Counted from the first letter of the stretch, positions 45,604 to 55,220 are shown. The stretch is DNA of 64,000 nucleotides from Christiangramia portivictoriae DSM 23547 (GCF_000423045.1 NZ_AUHF01000001.1:806001-870000); one strand, 5' to 3'. Translations and numbers: made by a program. Notes: a model not told the origin generated them from the letters alone.

Positions 45604-47871
45604 ATGAAGAGAACTTATTTATCCATTTTATGTGTTGCCATTTTTGGAATATCCATGCAGGCACAGAATAAGATCCCGGAGGTGGAAGAAATTCTGGCGA
45701 AAATGACCCTGGAGGAAAAAATTGGTCAGTTAAACCTGGTAACACCTGGTGGTGGAGTAGCTACGGGAGCCGTGGTTAGTAAGAATGTTGAGGATAAGAT
45801 AAAACAAGGTAAAGTAGGAGGGCTGTTTGGAGTTTCTGGTCCAGATAAGATTAGAATGGCGCAGGAATTTGCTGTGAATGATACAAGATTGGGTATTCCA
45901 CTTTTAATTGGTTCAGATGTGATCCATGGATATAAAACAACCTTTCCCATTCCGTTGGGAACTGCTTCCAGCTGGGATATGGAATTGATCAAAAGAACGG
46001 CTGAGGTAGCCGCGAAAGAAGCGACGGCAGATGGGATTAACTGGAACTTTTCACCAATGGTGGATATAGCCCGTGATCCAAGATGGGGTAGAATTGCTGA
46101 AGGAGCAGGTGAAGATCCATATTTGGGTAGCCAGATCGCAATAGCAATGGTAGAAGGTTACCAGGGAGAAGATCTTGCACTGCCAAATACCATGATCTCC
46201 ACGGTAAAACACTTTGCACTATATGGCGCTGCGGAAGCCGGAAGAGATTATAATACGGTGGACATGAGCAGACTCAGAATGTTCAACGAATATCTGCCTC
46301 CATATAAAGCGGCTTTAGATGCTGGCGCAGCCAGTGTTATGAGTTCGTTCAATGATGTGGATGGAATCCCTGCATCGGGGAACAAGTGGTTGCTTACAGA
46401 GCTACTCAGAGAGAAATGGGGATTTGACGGTTTTGTAGTTTCAGATTATACTTCAGTCAATGAAATGATCGCACATGGATTAGGTGATCTGCAGGCAGTT
46501 TCAGCATTGTCGCTAAAGGCCGGACTCGATATGGACATGGTTGGAGAAGGATTTCTAACAACCCTGGGAAAATCTGTTGCAGAAGGTAAGGTTTCCGAAG
46601 AAGAGATTACTATCGCTGCCAGGAGAATCCTGGAAGCAAAGCATAAACTGGGACTTTTTGAAGATCCATACAAATACCTGGACAGCAACAGGCCCGCTAC
46701 CGATATTCTGACGAAAGAACACCGAACGCTGGCAAGAGAAGCTGCGAAAGGATCTTTTGTTTTATTAAAGAAGCATGAGGATATTTTGCCAATTTCGAAA
46801 TCGGCAAAGATCGCTTTGGTGGGACCACTCGCAGACAATAAAAATAATATGCTGGGAACCTGGGCTCCAACCGGAGATCCATCTCTCTCGGTTTCTATTC
46901 TGGAAGGTTTCAAAAATGTAGCTCCACAGGCTACAATTTCGTATGCGAAAGCAGCGAATATTTCGAATGATACCAGTTTTGCCAAGAAAGTAAACGTTTT
47001 TGGACCACGAATTATGATCTCAGAAAGGTCTTCGGAAGCTATGCTGAGCGAAGCTCTGGAGGTTGCAAAAAATGCGGATGTAATCGTGGCTGCCGTAGGG
47101 GAAGCTACTGAAATGAGTGGAGAAGCTGCCAGCAGAACAGATATCCAGATTCCCGAAAGTCAGAAAAAAATGATCCGTGAATTAGCTAAAGTCGGTAAAC
47201 CGATGGTTTTAGTGCTTATGAGCGGTAGACCTTTGGATATTTCTGAAGAAATGGAATTGCCGGTAAGTATTTTGCAGGTATGGCATCCAGGAGTGGAAGC
47301 TGGAAACGCTATTGCCGATGTTGTTTTTGGAGATTATAATCCTTCCGGCAAGATCACCGCTTCCTGGCCTAGAAATGTAGGACAGATCCCGGTATATTAT
47401 TCAGTAAAAACCACAGGTAGACCGGCACCTTCAGAAGATTTCGCCAAATTTAAAACGAATTACCTCGACACTAAAAATTCAGCATTGATCCCATTTGGTC
47501 ATGGGCTTAGTTATACAACTTTCAAGTATGATCATATCAAAGCCAGTAGGACCGAACTGGTTGCAAACGCTTCTATAGAACTTAGTGCCACGATCACGAA
47601 TACCGGAGATTTTGATGGAGAGGAAGTGGTACAACTTTACCTGCATGACAAAGTTAGGAGTGTGACTCCGCCGGTTAAAGAACTGAAAGGTTTTCAGAAG
47701 ATTGCTTTAAAAAAGGGAGAGTCAAAAACTGTCACATTTAAGATTACTGAAGAGGATCTGAAATTTTACAACGCCCAGTTGGATTTTGTTGCTGAACCAG
47801 GAGAGTTTGAATTTTTTATTGGAGGTTCATCAGCTATAGAAGCAGCGGGTAGCTTTAGTTTTAAAAGATAA
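45604..47871 (+). CDS. GH3 beta-glucosidase
   Basis: 755 residues with a signal peptide (SMQAQ). GH3 N-terminal barrel with the nucleophile Asp281 in 'GFVVSDYTSV', 'KHFALYGAAEAGRDYN' substrate pocket, GH3 C-terminal domain ('IALVGPLADNKNNMLGTW', 'VAAVGEATEMSGEAASR') and a C-terminal Fn3-like domain ('VQLYLHDKVRSVTPPVKEL'). It is a BglX-like exo-enzyme that would release glucose. In other Bacteroidota a GH3 beside GH144 acts on beta-1,2-gluco-oligosaccharides (family knowledge). Confidence 0.93.
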   Translation: MKRTYLSILCVAIFGISMQAQNKIPEVEEILAKMTLEEKIGQLNLVTPGGGVATGAVVSKNVEDKIKQGKVGGLFGVSGPDKIRMAQEFAVNDTRLGIPLLIGSDVIHGYKTTFPIPLGTASSWDMELIKRTAEVAAKEATADGINWNFSPMVDIARDPRWGRIAEGAGEDPYLGSQIAIAMVEGYQGEDLALPNTMISTVKHFALYGAAEAGRDYNTVDMSRLRMFNEYLPPYKAALDAGAASVMSSFNDVDGIPASGNKWLLTELLREKWGFDGFVVSDYTSVNEMIAHGLGDLQAVSALSLKAGLDMDMVGEGFLTTLGKSVAEGKVSEEEITIAARRILEAKHKLGLFEDPYKYLDSNRPATDILTKEHRTLAREAAKGSFVLLKKHEDILPISKSAKIALVGPLADNKNNMLGTWAPTGDPSLSVSILEGFKNVAPQATISYAKAANISNDTSFAKKVNVFGPRIMISERSSEAMLSEALEVAKNADVIVAAVGEATEMSGEAASRTDIQIPESQKKMIRELAKVGKPMVLVLMSGRPLDISEEMELPVSILQVWHPGVEAGNAIADVVFGDYNPSGKITASWPRNVGQIPVYYSVKTTGRPAPSEDFAKFKTNYLDTKNSALIPFGHGLSYTTFKYDHIKASRTELVANASIELSATITNTGDFDGEEVVQLYLHDKVRSVTPPVKELKGFQKIALKKGESKTVTFKITEEDLKFYNAQLDFVAEPGEFEFFIGGSSAIEAAGSFSFKR

Positions 47872-47936
47872 TCGACCAATGAAAAATTGATAATTTATAC
47901 ATAACCAGTTAGTATCAACCAATAAAAACAAACATT

Positions 47937-49937
47937 ATGAGAGATCCCAGGCAATTTTACAGGTTTAGTTATGTCTTCCTCATCTTTGCAGCCATGCTAC
48001 TGGCGTTTACCGCCTGTGAAGACGATGATATTGAAGAGCCATTGAGCGCGGTCGCGTTAGATCTTGACTACGCGCACATGGTCGTAGGGAACGAGCTAAC
48101 GCTTACTCCGGTCATTAGAAACTTTAAAACTGCTTCCAAAGAGTATCAATGGGCCGTTTCAGATTCGACCGTAATTGAAATCGTTTCTGTAGCCAGTAAT
48201 TATGCAGCGACCGTAAGAGCGATTGGGGAAGGCACGGCGACCGCATCCATAAGCACGATGGATGGAGCAGAGCAGGCTAGCACAACCATAGAAACCAATC
48301 TGATCATGGAATCTGAAGTGAGGTTGCCGGCGACAATTACCGCATACACTCAGTCCACGGTCAACATCATTCCAGATTTTAACCTGGTGGATCGACCGGT
48401 AAGAGACTATACCTGGACCGCAACTCCGGAAGGAATCATCTCATTTGAAACAGACCCGGAAACTTACGAAATCGAGATCCAGGGATTACAGGAAGGTACT
48501 GCAGAACTTAGTATAACTTCTGATGATGGTCAGGTTGTCGGGACTACCAGAGTAACCGTAGAAGATGAAAACGACGGAATTCTAAAGGTTCTTGCCATTG
48601 GTAATAGTTTTTCTGAAGATGCTTTGGAATCATATTTATATGGGCTGGCCGATGCTGCCGGTGAAGAAATCGTGATAGGGAACCTTTATATTGGTGGAGC
48701 CGAACTGGATTTGCATGCTCAAAACGCCACAGAGAATAACGCGAGCTATAGTTATCGAAAGATCGATGCACAGGGAAATAAAAGCGCTACGGCAGATGTT
48801 GCGATCTCTACTGCCCTGGATGATGAGAACTGGGACTACATCAGCTTCCAGCAGGTGAGTCAGAAATCTGGACAATATGAAACATTTATAACACCATTAA
48901 CCGAGCTATACGACTATGTGGTTTCAAATGTGGATAATACGGATACTAAATATTTGCTTCATCAAACATGGGCATATTCTGAAAATTCGACTCATTCAGG
49001 ATTTGTGAATTACGATAATGACCAGATCAAAATGTACGAAGCGATAGTTGATGCGTATGATCAGGCCAGCGATCTAATTCCAACATATAGCGTTGTTCCG
49101 GCTGGAACGGCTATTCAGAATGCCAGAACGAGTTACATTGGTGATAACTTCAATAGAGATGGTTATCATTTAAATGAAATAGGAAAATATACTGCCGCAA
49201 GTACATGGTTCGAGATCCTTTTTGAACAGAGTGTTGTGGGGAACAGTTATGTGCCAGATGGTTTTGTGCCTCTGGATGCTGAAATTGCTCAGCATGCTGC
49301 CCACGAAGCTGTTCAGAATCCAATGCTAATCACCGAGCTTACCGACTATCAAACTGCAGGAGGATCTGGTGTTATAACCAAGAATGTACTGATTGATTTT
49401 GCAACAGCTTCAAATTCTGCAGGATGGAATGGTTTAACCAGTTTTCTTGAGGATGCTACCATACCAAATCTAAAGTATGAAGACAATGAGTTTACTGGAA
49501 TTGAGCTGACAGTTACAAGCAGGTTTAACGGTCAGAATACTGCAGGAGAGACTGTCACCACAACAGATTTAAATATGCCAGCAGAAGTTTCTGGAAATTC
49601 TTTCTACGGAAACTCAAAAGGAGAATGGGCTGGAATACTTGTTGAAAAAGGTGTTCTGAAGCTAAGTGGTTTTGAAAGTGATAGCACTTATGAGTTCTGT
49701 TTCTTTGGCTCGAGAACGGCCAGCGATAATCGAGAAACGCTTTATACTGTGATAGGAAGTAATACCGGTTCAGCAGTCTTAAATGCCGCGAGTAATACAG
49801 ATGAGATTGCATGTGTTCAGGGTATACAAGCAGATGAGAATGGGGAGATCTTCATTGAAGTGACTTCGGGAGCAAATAATGATAATTCTAATGGATTCTT
49901 TTATATCAATGCCATGCGTATTGCTCCGGAAGAATAG
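47937..49937 (+). CDS. DUF4886 lipoprotein with N-terminal Ig-like repeats and unknown C-terminal domain
   Basis: 666 residues. Lipid Cys27. Residues ~35-205 look like two Big2-type Ig repeats ('HMVVGNELTLTPVIRNFKTASKEYQWAVSDSTVIEI'). Residues ~210-460 are DUF4886, an SGNH-like fold: 'KVLAIGNSFSEDALESYLYG' with Ser, 'NLYIGGAEL' and 'NRDGYHLNEIGKY' with Asp and His. The last ~200 residues ('VLIDFATASNSAGWNGLTSF' to the end) are a beta-rich domain I do not recognise. An esterase on the same glycan is the likely role. Confidence 0.78.
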   Translation: MRDPRQFYRFSYVFLIFAAMLLAFTACEDDDIEEPLSAVALDLDYAHMVVGNELTLTPVIRNFKTASKEYQWAVSDSTVIEIVSVASNYAATVRAIGEGTATASISTMDGAEQASTTIETNLIMESEVRLPATITAYTQSTVNIIPDFNLVDRPVRDYTWTATPEGIISFETDPETYEIEIQGLQEGTAELSITSDDGQVVGTTRVTVEDENDGILKVLAIGNSFSEDALESYLYGLADAAGEEIVIGNLYIGGAELDLHAQNATENNASYSYRKIDAQGNKSATADVAISTALDDENWDYISFQQVSQKSGQYETFITPLTELYDYVVSNVDNTDTKYLLHQTWAYSENSTHSGFVNYDNDQIKMYEAIVDAYDQASDLIPTYSVVPAGTAIQNARTSYIGDNFNRDGYHLNEIGKYTAASTWFEILFEQSVVGNSYVPDGFVPLDAEIAQHAAHEAVQNPMLITELTDYQTAGGSGVITKNVLIDFATASNSAGWNGLTSFLEDATIPNLKYEDNEFTGIELTVTSRFNGQNTAGETVTTTDLNMPAEVSGNSFYGNSKGEWAGILVEKGVLKLSGFESDSTYEFCFFGSRTASDNRETLYTVIGSNTGSAVLNAASNTDEIACVQGIQADENGEIFIEVTSGANNDNSNGFFYINAMRIAPEE

Positions 49938-49987
49938 GAAAGCGAGTTGATTTCCAGATAATTTAAATCGTAAGTTTTAGTTTGTTG

Positions 49988-50023
49988 GCCCCGGGTTTTG
50001 GTTTTTACTCCCGGGGCTTTTTT
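49988..50023 (+). terminator. Terminator at the end of the PUL plus-strand operon
   Basis: GCCCCGGG (49988-49995) pairs with CCCGGGGC (50010-50017) over a T-rich loop, followed by six T (50018-50023). Confidence 0.9.
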
Positions 50024-52598
50024 ATAGCTTTTCTAAACGAATTCCTGATACAATAGGCTTCCCTGATTTACTGCGGAATTTAATAACGATATCTTCTTTC
50101 GTTTCCACTTCATAACTAAGTTCTATAGCGGTTAGAATACCAAATTCTGAAGCAGGATTCATATTTTCTTCTACCAGTGTATCATTGATAAGAATATCAA
50201 ACACCCGGTGCTTTTCTGTAGATTTATTTTCATCTGAACCGAGATTATAGATATTACTAACAGATGCAGATCTGTTCGGTTCCGACATTAATAAAGAAAT
50301 CCTGTAGGTGCCCTTAGGTACTTCAAAACGATATGATTCAATTCCCTCCCGCATAGTTTGAAATAGCGGTTCGCTGATGGTGTTTTTAATATTAGCATCG
50401 GTTCCCTGGAATTTTGTCTTCGAATGCTGGAAAACCTCACCACCCACAAAACCGAAAGTCTTATTATTATAATCCTGGTCACTTATCCAGATCTCACCGG
50501 TTTCTTCATCTATAAAATCGCTGTGACTCCCAACATTAATAAGCAGAGGTTGTGTTTCTATATTCTGAAGAAGGTTTTCGCGGTAGTGAATAGCGATTTC
50601 CCTGGAGTGCTGAGCATTTCCTGCTTTCACGTTGATAATATGTTTTCCTTCGGATAAGTTCAAACTAAAAGAAGCAATATTATCAACGACTTTAGCCGAC
50701 TTTTCTTCCCAACCATCGATATGAAGATCTACGTTCTCTGCAGTTGAAAAGACCTTAATAGGCACCTGCTCATTCTTATGTATAAAGCGATTTTCAAAAT
50801 GTTCACCGGCGATATACACAAAATTTTCATCGCTTAACCGGGCTTTATAATAATAGTAAACATCTTTTGGCTCACGATTGAAATTTACAAGACCTTTCTG
50901 GTTAATAAAAGGTCGGCTATCTTGTCTTCCTCCGGAACCAAAATCGGCAAAATTCCAAGCCGCCATTCCCAGCATATAGTCGCGTTCTATTACCTGGTTA
51001 AGATAGCTCACATGAGATTTCAACTGATAAGCTTCACTAAAATCCCATGGTTTCGGAGAATTAGTTTGAATTCTAGTATCACTTCCCGGGCCGTACTCTG
51101 AGATAAGCAAGGGTCGGTTTGGATACTTTTCATGCTGCTCATCAAGAAATTTACCTAGGTTTTCCAGTCCCTGTGTGTACCATCCAAAATACAGGTTCCA
51201 TCCTATAACATCAGGAATATCTGCAATTCCAGAGGTATTATAGACCTCATTTTCATGAAGTGCCATAACACTAAGTCTCGAAGTATCCAGTTTTTTTGTT
51301 TCTGCTTCCAGTTTATGGGCGAGTTCAACGCTGGCTTTGATCTTAGCCTTTCTATCTTCCTCGGTCATATTTCCTGTAAATACCATCCTAATAAATATTT
51401 CGTTCATGTATCCCCAGAAAACGATGGAAGGATGATTGTAAAGCTGCAAGATATGTTTTCGCTGCATTTCAACTGCGTTTCTGTGGTAGGCTTCTGTATC
51501 GGTTACATCATTTATCACGGGAATTTCAGTCCACACCAGCAGGCCAAGCTCATCGCATAGATCATATACCTCCGGATCCTGCGGATAATGAGCCGTACGT
51601 ATAAAATTTGCCCCCATGTCCTTGATCATCTTATAATCCTTACGATGAATGGAATTAGGTAGCGCATTTCCCAGGTTCTCAAAATCCTGGTGACGGTTAG
51701 CACCTATAAGCTTTATAGGTTTGCCATTCAGGAAAAAGCCTTTCTCCGGGTCTGCTTCAAACCATCTGCAACCAAATTTTGAAGAGTATGTGTCCATGAT
51801 CTCTCCGGAAGAGATTTCTGTAATCCTAGCTTGTAATTGGTATAGATCTGGCTGATCAGGAGACCAGAGCAGAGGCTCATCAATAAGGAAATCTATATCG
51901 AAATCTTTTCCTTCGAGTTGTGATTCGTATTCTGAAATTCTATTTCCGGAAGGATCTAAAATGGCTACGGATAGCTTTACAGCATTATTCTCATTATTTA
52001 TAAAATTACCCGAAAAATTCACTTTTGCCTTTTCATTACTAATTTCAGGGGTTTTGATAATAAGGTTGCCTGCCGCTTCGCCCTCCAGCTGAAAGTGAGA
52101 CTTTCCGGTTACGATCAGTTGGAGATCACGGTAAATTCCGCCGTAGAAATTAAAATCGGCTTCCAGCGGAGGAATATTTTTATTATGGGAATTATCTACT
52201 TCAATTCTTAGTTCATTGGGAGCCTCAAATTTCAGGAATTTAGATAATTTTACTATAAAGGCCGTGTAACCTCCAATATGTGTTTTGACCAATTGATTGT
52301 TCACATATACCTTTGTTTCCTGGTTTGCGGCTTCGAATTTCAGAAAAACAGCCTTCTTTTTCCAGGATTCGGGCGCATTCAATTGTTTCCTGTATATTCC
52401 TTTTCCGCGGAAGTATTTTATATTATCCTTGAAAGCGTCTTCGGAATTCCAGGTATGCGGGAGATTTACTATAGCAGAATCTGAACGGTCCTCCAGCTGA
52501 AATTCCCATCCTGAATTGATAGTCTTTACAAGACGTTGCCCGGATACTGAAATATTCGTCAGGATGAATAAAATGGGTAGATATTTGAAAAGTTTCAT
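50022..52598 (-). CDS. GH2 family glycoside hydrolase (beta-galactosidase-like)
   Basis: 858 residues with a signal peptide (ISVSGQ, ~21). GH2 sugar-binding domain (~30-170), Ig-like domain, then TIM barrel (~280-560). The acid/base Glu is in 'FWGYMNEIFIR' (~400) and the nucleophile Glu in 'LLISEYGPGSD' (~500). A C-terminal ~270 residues include Ig-like and malectin-like parts ('GEIWISDQDYNNKTFGFVGG'). Typical substrates are beta-galactosides, glucuronides or mannosides; none can be chosen from sequence alone. It is convergent with the main PUL operon. Confidence 0.88.
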   Translation of the reverse strand: MKLFKYLPILFILTNISVSGQRLVKTINSGWEFQLEDRSDSAIVNLPHTWNSEDAFKDNIKYFRGKGIYRKQLNAPESWKKKAVFLKFEAANQETKVYVNNQLVKTHIGGYTAFIVKLSKFLKFEAPNELRIEVDNSHNKNIPPLEADFNFYGGIYRDLQLIVTGKSHFQLEGEAAGNLIIKTPEISNEKAKVNFSGNFINNENNAVKLSVAILDPSGNRISEYESQLEGKDFDIDFLIDEPLLWSPDQPDLYQLQARITEISSGEIMDTYSSKFGCRWFEADPEKGFFLNGKPIKLIGANRHQDFENLGNALPNSIHRKDYKMIKDMGANFIRTAHYPQDPEVYDLCDELGLLVWTEIPVINDVTDTEAYHRNAVEMQRKHILQLYNHPSIVFWGYMNEIFIRMVFTGNMTEEDRKAKIKASVELAHKLEAETKKLDTSRLSVMALHENEVYNTSGIADIPDVIGWNLYFGWYTQGLENLGKFLDEQHEKYPNRPLLISEYGPGSDTRIQTNSPKPWDFSEAYQLKSHVSYLNQVIERDYMLGMAAWNFADFGSGGRQDSRPFINQKGLVNFNREPKDVYYYYKARLSDENFVYIAGEHFENRFIHKNEQVPIKVFSTAENVDLHIDGWEEKSAKVVDNIASFSLNLSEGKHIINVKAGNAQHSREIAIHYRENLLQNIETQPLLINVGSHSDFIDEETGEIWISDQDYNNKTFGFVGGEVFQHSKTKFQGTDANIKNTISEPLFQTMREGIESYRFEVPKGTYRISLLMSEPNRSASVSNIYNLGSDENKSTEKHRVFDILINDTLVEENMNPASEFGILTAIELSYEVETKEDIVIKFRSKSGKPIVSGIRLEKL

Positions 52599-52725
52599 AG
52601 TATATTAATCGATATAGGTTTGATGGCGCTTTTAACATCCTTAAAAATAATTCTCTTATTATGATATTTTTTGTACGCTATCTTTTTATGAGCCTAGAGA
52701 AATAAGGATTTACGATCCTAATAAT

Positions 52726-53631
52726 TTATTTATAGATATGACTCTGAATTTTGGTGTTTTCAAAGACCACCTCGCTAAGGAAATTAAGTTCATGCGGTAA
52801 GTATTTGAACGGCATCCCTGAGATTTCATATCCGGCACCGTCAAACGAGTAGAATAAATAAGAAGCATCCAGTTCTTTTAGCCTGTCAACGATAGTTTTT
52901 GAGCCATCCAGCATGAGGTATCCTGGTTTATTACTATCACAAAAGTGATGAGGTGAATTGGTAAAGGGAACCAGGTTGTCTTTGGTTCCATGAAAGAATA
53001 TACCGGGAACAAGTTCGTCTTCACCCAGGTACCGCGAATCTACCAATGCACCGGTGAGAGATATTACCTCGGAAAATTTGATATCGGCATATTTACTGGA
53101 ATTCGGGAACATGAGATCAGGATTGTAAACGGCATTTAAAACCGCTTCGGCTCCTGCGCTACTACCACCAACGATGATCTTTTCAGCATCTATTTGGAAT
53201 TTGTCAGCATTAGTTTTGATAAATTTTACGGCATCCTTAAAGTCTTCAGCCGCCATTTTGAAGGTTTCCGGTTTTTCGGAAGCAGCGTAATTACAGCTAA
53301 ATCCGGTTTTTATTCCTTGTCTTTTCAAACTATATGAAATCAGGCCCACAGTATATTCTTTTGCAGCCGCTATATTTGCGAATTTCACTTCCTGAGGATT
53401 TCTAGGACTTCCCCCTGCGAATCCTCCACCATGCATAAAGATGATTAGGGGTCTATCTTTTTGTGAATTTTCGGGTTGATAAAGGTCTACAATAAGTTTT
53501 TCATTCTCTTTGTCCGCATAATTGCGTGTAATGGGTTTTTGAACTTTGAAAAGACTGTCAGTGAATTTTTGTTGAGCTTCAGCTAGTTGAGAGGACAAAA
53601 GAATGATGAGAAAAAGAAAAATATGTTTCAT
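52726..53631 (-). CDS. Secreted alpha/beta-hydrolase (carboxylesterase/acetylesterase-like)
   Basis: 301 residues with a signal peptide (QLAEAQ). It has the HGGG oxyanion motif ('FMHGGGFAGGSPRN' near 68) and the nucleophile in 'IVGGSSAGAEAVLNAVY' (~158), as in hormone-sensitive-lipase or family CE esterases. Asp is likely in 'FFHGTKDNLVPF' (~215) and His in 'FKYLPHELNFLSEV' (~285). It is in the same direction as the GH2 gene, with 127 bases between, so it could deacylate the same glycan (inference). Confidence 0.82.
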   Translation of the reverse strand: MKHIFLFLIILLSSQLAEAQQKFTDSLFKVQKPITRNYADKENEKLIVDLYQPENSQKDRPLIIFMHGGGFAGGSPRNPQEVKFANIAAAKEYTVGLISYSLKRQGIKTGFSCNYAASEKPETFKMAAEDFKDAVKFIKTNADKFQIDAEKIIVGGSSAGAEAVLNAVYNPDLMFPNSSKYADIKFSEVISLTGALVDSRYLGEDELVPGIFFHGTKDNLVPFTNSPHHFCDSNKPGYLMLDGSKTIVDRLKELDASYLFYSFDGAGYEISGMPFKYLPHELNFLSEVVFENTKIQSHIYK

Positions 53632-53721
53632 GTAGGATTAAAATATTAAACTCAACAATATACATTATTTAGAAGGATAAATAACTGGTGAAATCATGCA
53701 GAAAATTTTATCTTCGCTGCA

Positions 53722-53729
53722 TAATTTTG
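53722..53729 (+). promoter_or_regulatory. -7 box (TAATTTTG) abutting the yqeY start
   Basis: Perfect TAnnTTTG match ending five bases before the ATG at 53735, where transcription would start on or next to the start codon. Confidence 0.5.
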
Positions 53730-53734
53730 GAGTC

Positions 53735-54187
53735 ATGAGTTTACAGGAAAAGGTAATGGTCGAAATGAAGGCGGCCATGCGAGCAAAGGATAGTGTAAAG
53801 TTAGAAGCTTTACGCGCGGTTAAGAGTGAGATACTCCTGGCCAGCACTGCATCCTCTTCTAAAGAAGGTCTTACTGAAGATGAAGAGATGAAGTTGTTAC
53901 AGAAACTTGTGAAACAACGTAAGGATAGCGCTGAAATTTACAAGCAACAGGGACGTGAAGATCTTGCTGAACCTGAATTAGCTCAGGCAGCTGTCATCGA
54001 AGAATTTCTTCCTGAACAGTTAAGCGAAGCTGATATTGAGAAGGAAGTGGACCAGGTGATCGCCGAAACCGGTGCAACCGGAATGCAGGATATGGGAAAA
54101 GTAATGGGTGCTTCAACCGCAAGATTGGCTGGCAGAGCAGATGGAAAAACTATCTCAGCAATCGTAAGAAAAAGACTGAATAAATAA
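53735..54187 (+). CDS. GatB/YqeY domain protein
   Basis: 150 residues from ATG 53735 (MSLQEKVMVEMKAAMRAKDSVKLEALRAVKSEI, first 20 shown: MSLQEKVMVEMKAAMRAKDS). The upstream frame to 53696 would pass through the -7 box. Family YqeY: all-helical, related to the C-terminal tRNA-binding part of GatB. Conserved 'IEEFLPEQLSEADIEKEV' and 'GKVMGASTARLAGRADGKTI' are present. The role is unclear; it is thought to touch tRNA. It precedes tRNA-Arg by five bases. Confidence 0.9.
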   Translation: MSLQEKVMVEMKAAMRAKDSVKLEALRAVKSEILLASTASSSKEGLTEDEEMKLLQKLVKQRKDSAEIYKQQGREDLAEPELAQAAVIEEFLPEQLSEADIEKEVDQVIAETGATGMQDMGKVMGASTARLAGRADGKTISAIVRKRLNK

Positions 54188-54192
54188 TATTA

Positions 54193-54266
54193 GGCCCCGT
54201 GGCGCAACTGAATAGCGCATCAGATTTCGGCTCTGAGGGTTGCAGGTTTGAATCCTGCCGGGGTCA
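54193..54266 (+). tRNA. tRNA-Arg (anticodon TCG)
   Basis: Acceptor GGCCCCG pairs with CGGGGTC (one G-T), discriminator A. D-arm GCGC/GCGC, anticodon stem TCAGA/TCTGA with loop TTTCGGC, so anticodon TCG reading CGA. T-arm GCAGG/CCTGC with loop TTTGAAT. CCA is not encoded. 74 bases. Confidence 0.95.
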
Positions 54267-54273
54267 CATAGAG

Positions 54274-54306
54274 AATCCGTAGAAATTTTGTTCTACGGAT
54301 TTTTTA
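54274..54306 (+). terminator. Terminator after tRNA-Arg
   Basis: AATCCGTAGAA (54274-54284), loop ATTTTG, TTCTACGGATT (54291-54301), then a T-run. Confidence 0.9.
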
Positions 54307-54837
54307 TTTTAAATACTGCTTAAACTTCAGCGAAGTACTTTAAATTGAACCGCTGTGGAAGTTCGTATGCTATAAAATATTCCGAAGCAAGACTATTGGC
54401 TGGCAATAAAAAAGCCAGATCGGATATTGCAAACCGACCCTACTCAGTTAACAAATCCATATGATCTGGCATTTTGTAATAATCAGAAGAATTTAAATCC
54501 TTCCATCGAATTTAGACAGCAATGTATTAAAGTTTTAATATTCAGATTACGGAAATCCATAATCGAACTGTAAAATTTCAAAAACATTTGCATTAATTTA
54601 CGCGCATACGAAAATATACAATATCAGGAATTTTCAATCCTGATCAGCATCTTTATTATACGATTTGATTTCTAAGATCTAAATGAAAGCTCTGTGAACC
54701 TAAATCTTTTCCTAAGTTCATAGTATAACCATGCAAAATTTTTGATTTATTTAGAGATGGGCGTTAAACATTGTATAAATAGTTTCCGAAGGCTTAGTTA
54801 TCAAATATTTTAGCCCTGAGATAAAAAAGTAACTATT
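54307..54837. other. Gene-free stretch between tRNA-Arg and hypothetical gene
   Basis: About 530 AT-rich bases without a convincing gene on either strand. On the minus strand an 8-bp stem, GCCAGATC (from 54470) with GATCTGGC (to 54414), encloses 41 bases and is followed by six T; a 10-codon frame starts at its 5' side. It may be a small RNA end or a remnant of something larger. Confidence 0.5.
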
Positions 54838-55203
54838 ATGGCAGCATATTTTAATACCAACCAGTTAAGACTTACGATGAAGGAACTGGTAAAGATCTAC
54901 ATGAGCGATTGTGAAGAATGTAATGAGCTTTCGCAGGATTGTATGGATTTACTGAAACACAATTTCCAGGCTGAGTTTGCTGTATATAATAAGCAGACCA
55001 AATCTGTTGAAATTGGGATCAATCAGAATGAGGAAGATTTTTCAGGATATCCTGAGATTGAAGTCTATGCATTTCCTATACAGGAAATAGGCAAAAAGAT
55101 TGATCATTCTTTCAAACATAACCAGGAAGATTTAGAGTTCTATGGTAAACTAATTGGAAGAAAGAAAGGGCTTGGCTCAAATTCGGTAGTCTTAATGGAC
55201 TAA
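54838..55203 (+). CDS. Hypothetical protein, 121 residues
   Basis: Starts 'MAAYFNTNQLRLTMKELVKI'. A possible Cys cluster C-x2-C-x6-C is in 'SDCEECNELSQDCMD' (24-38). Beta pattern in 'AEFAVYNKQTKSVEIGI' follows, then a helix. No signal peptide or recognised domain. A weak -7-like box (TATTTTAG) lies upstream near 54805, and a strong bidirectional terminator follows, so it is a single-gene unit. Confidence 0.65.
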   Translation: MAAYFNTNQLRLTMKELVKIYMSDCEECNELSQDCMDLLKHNFQAEFAVYNKQTKSVEIGINQNEEDFSGYPEIEVYAFPIQEIGKKIDHSFKHNQEDLEFYGKLIGRKKGLGSNSVVLMD

Positions 55204-55220
55204 CCGGAACTTCAAAATAA

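Noticed and set aside
29028-53631. Type IX secretion C-terminal domains in PUL enzymes
   Set aside because: I looked at the protein ends and saw no conserved sorting domain; most enzymes have lipoboxes or plain signal peptides instead.
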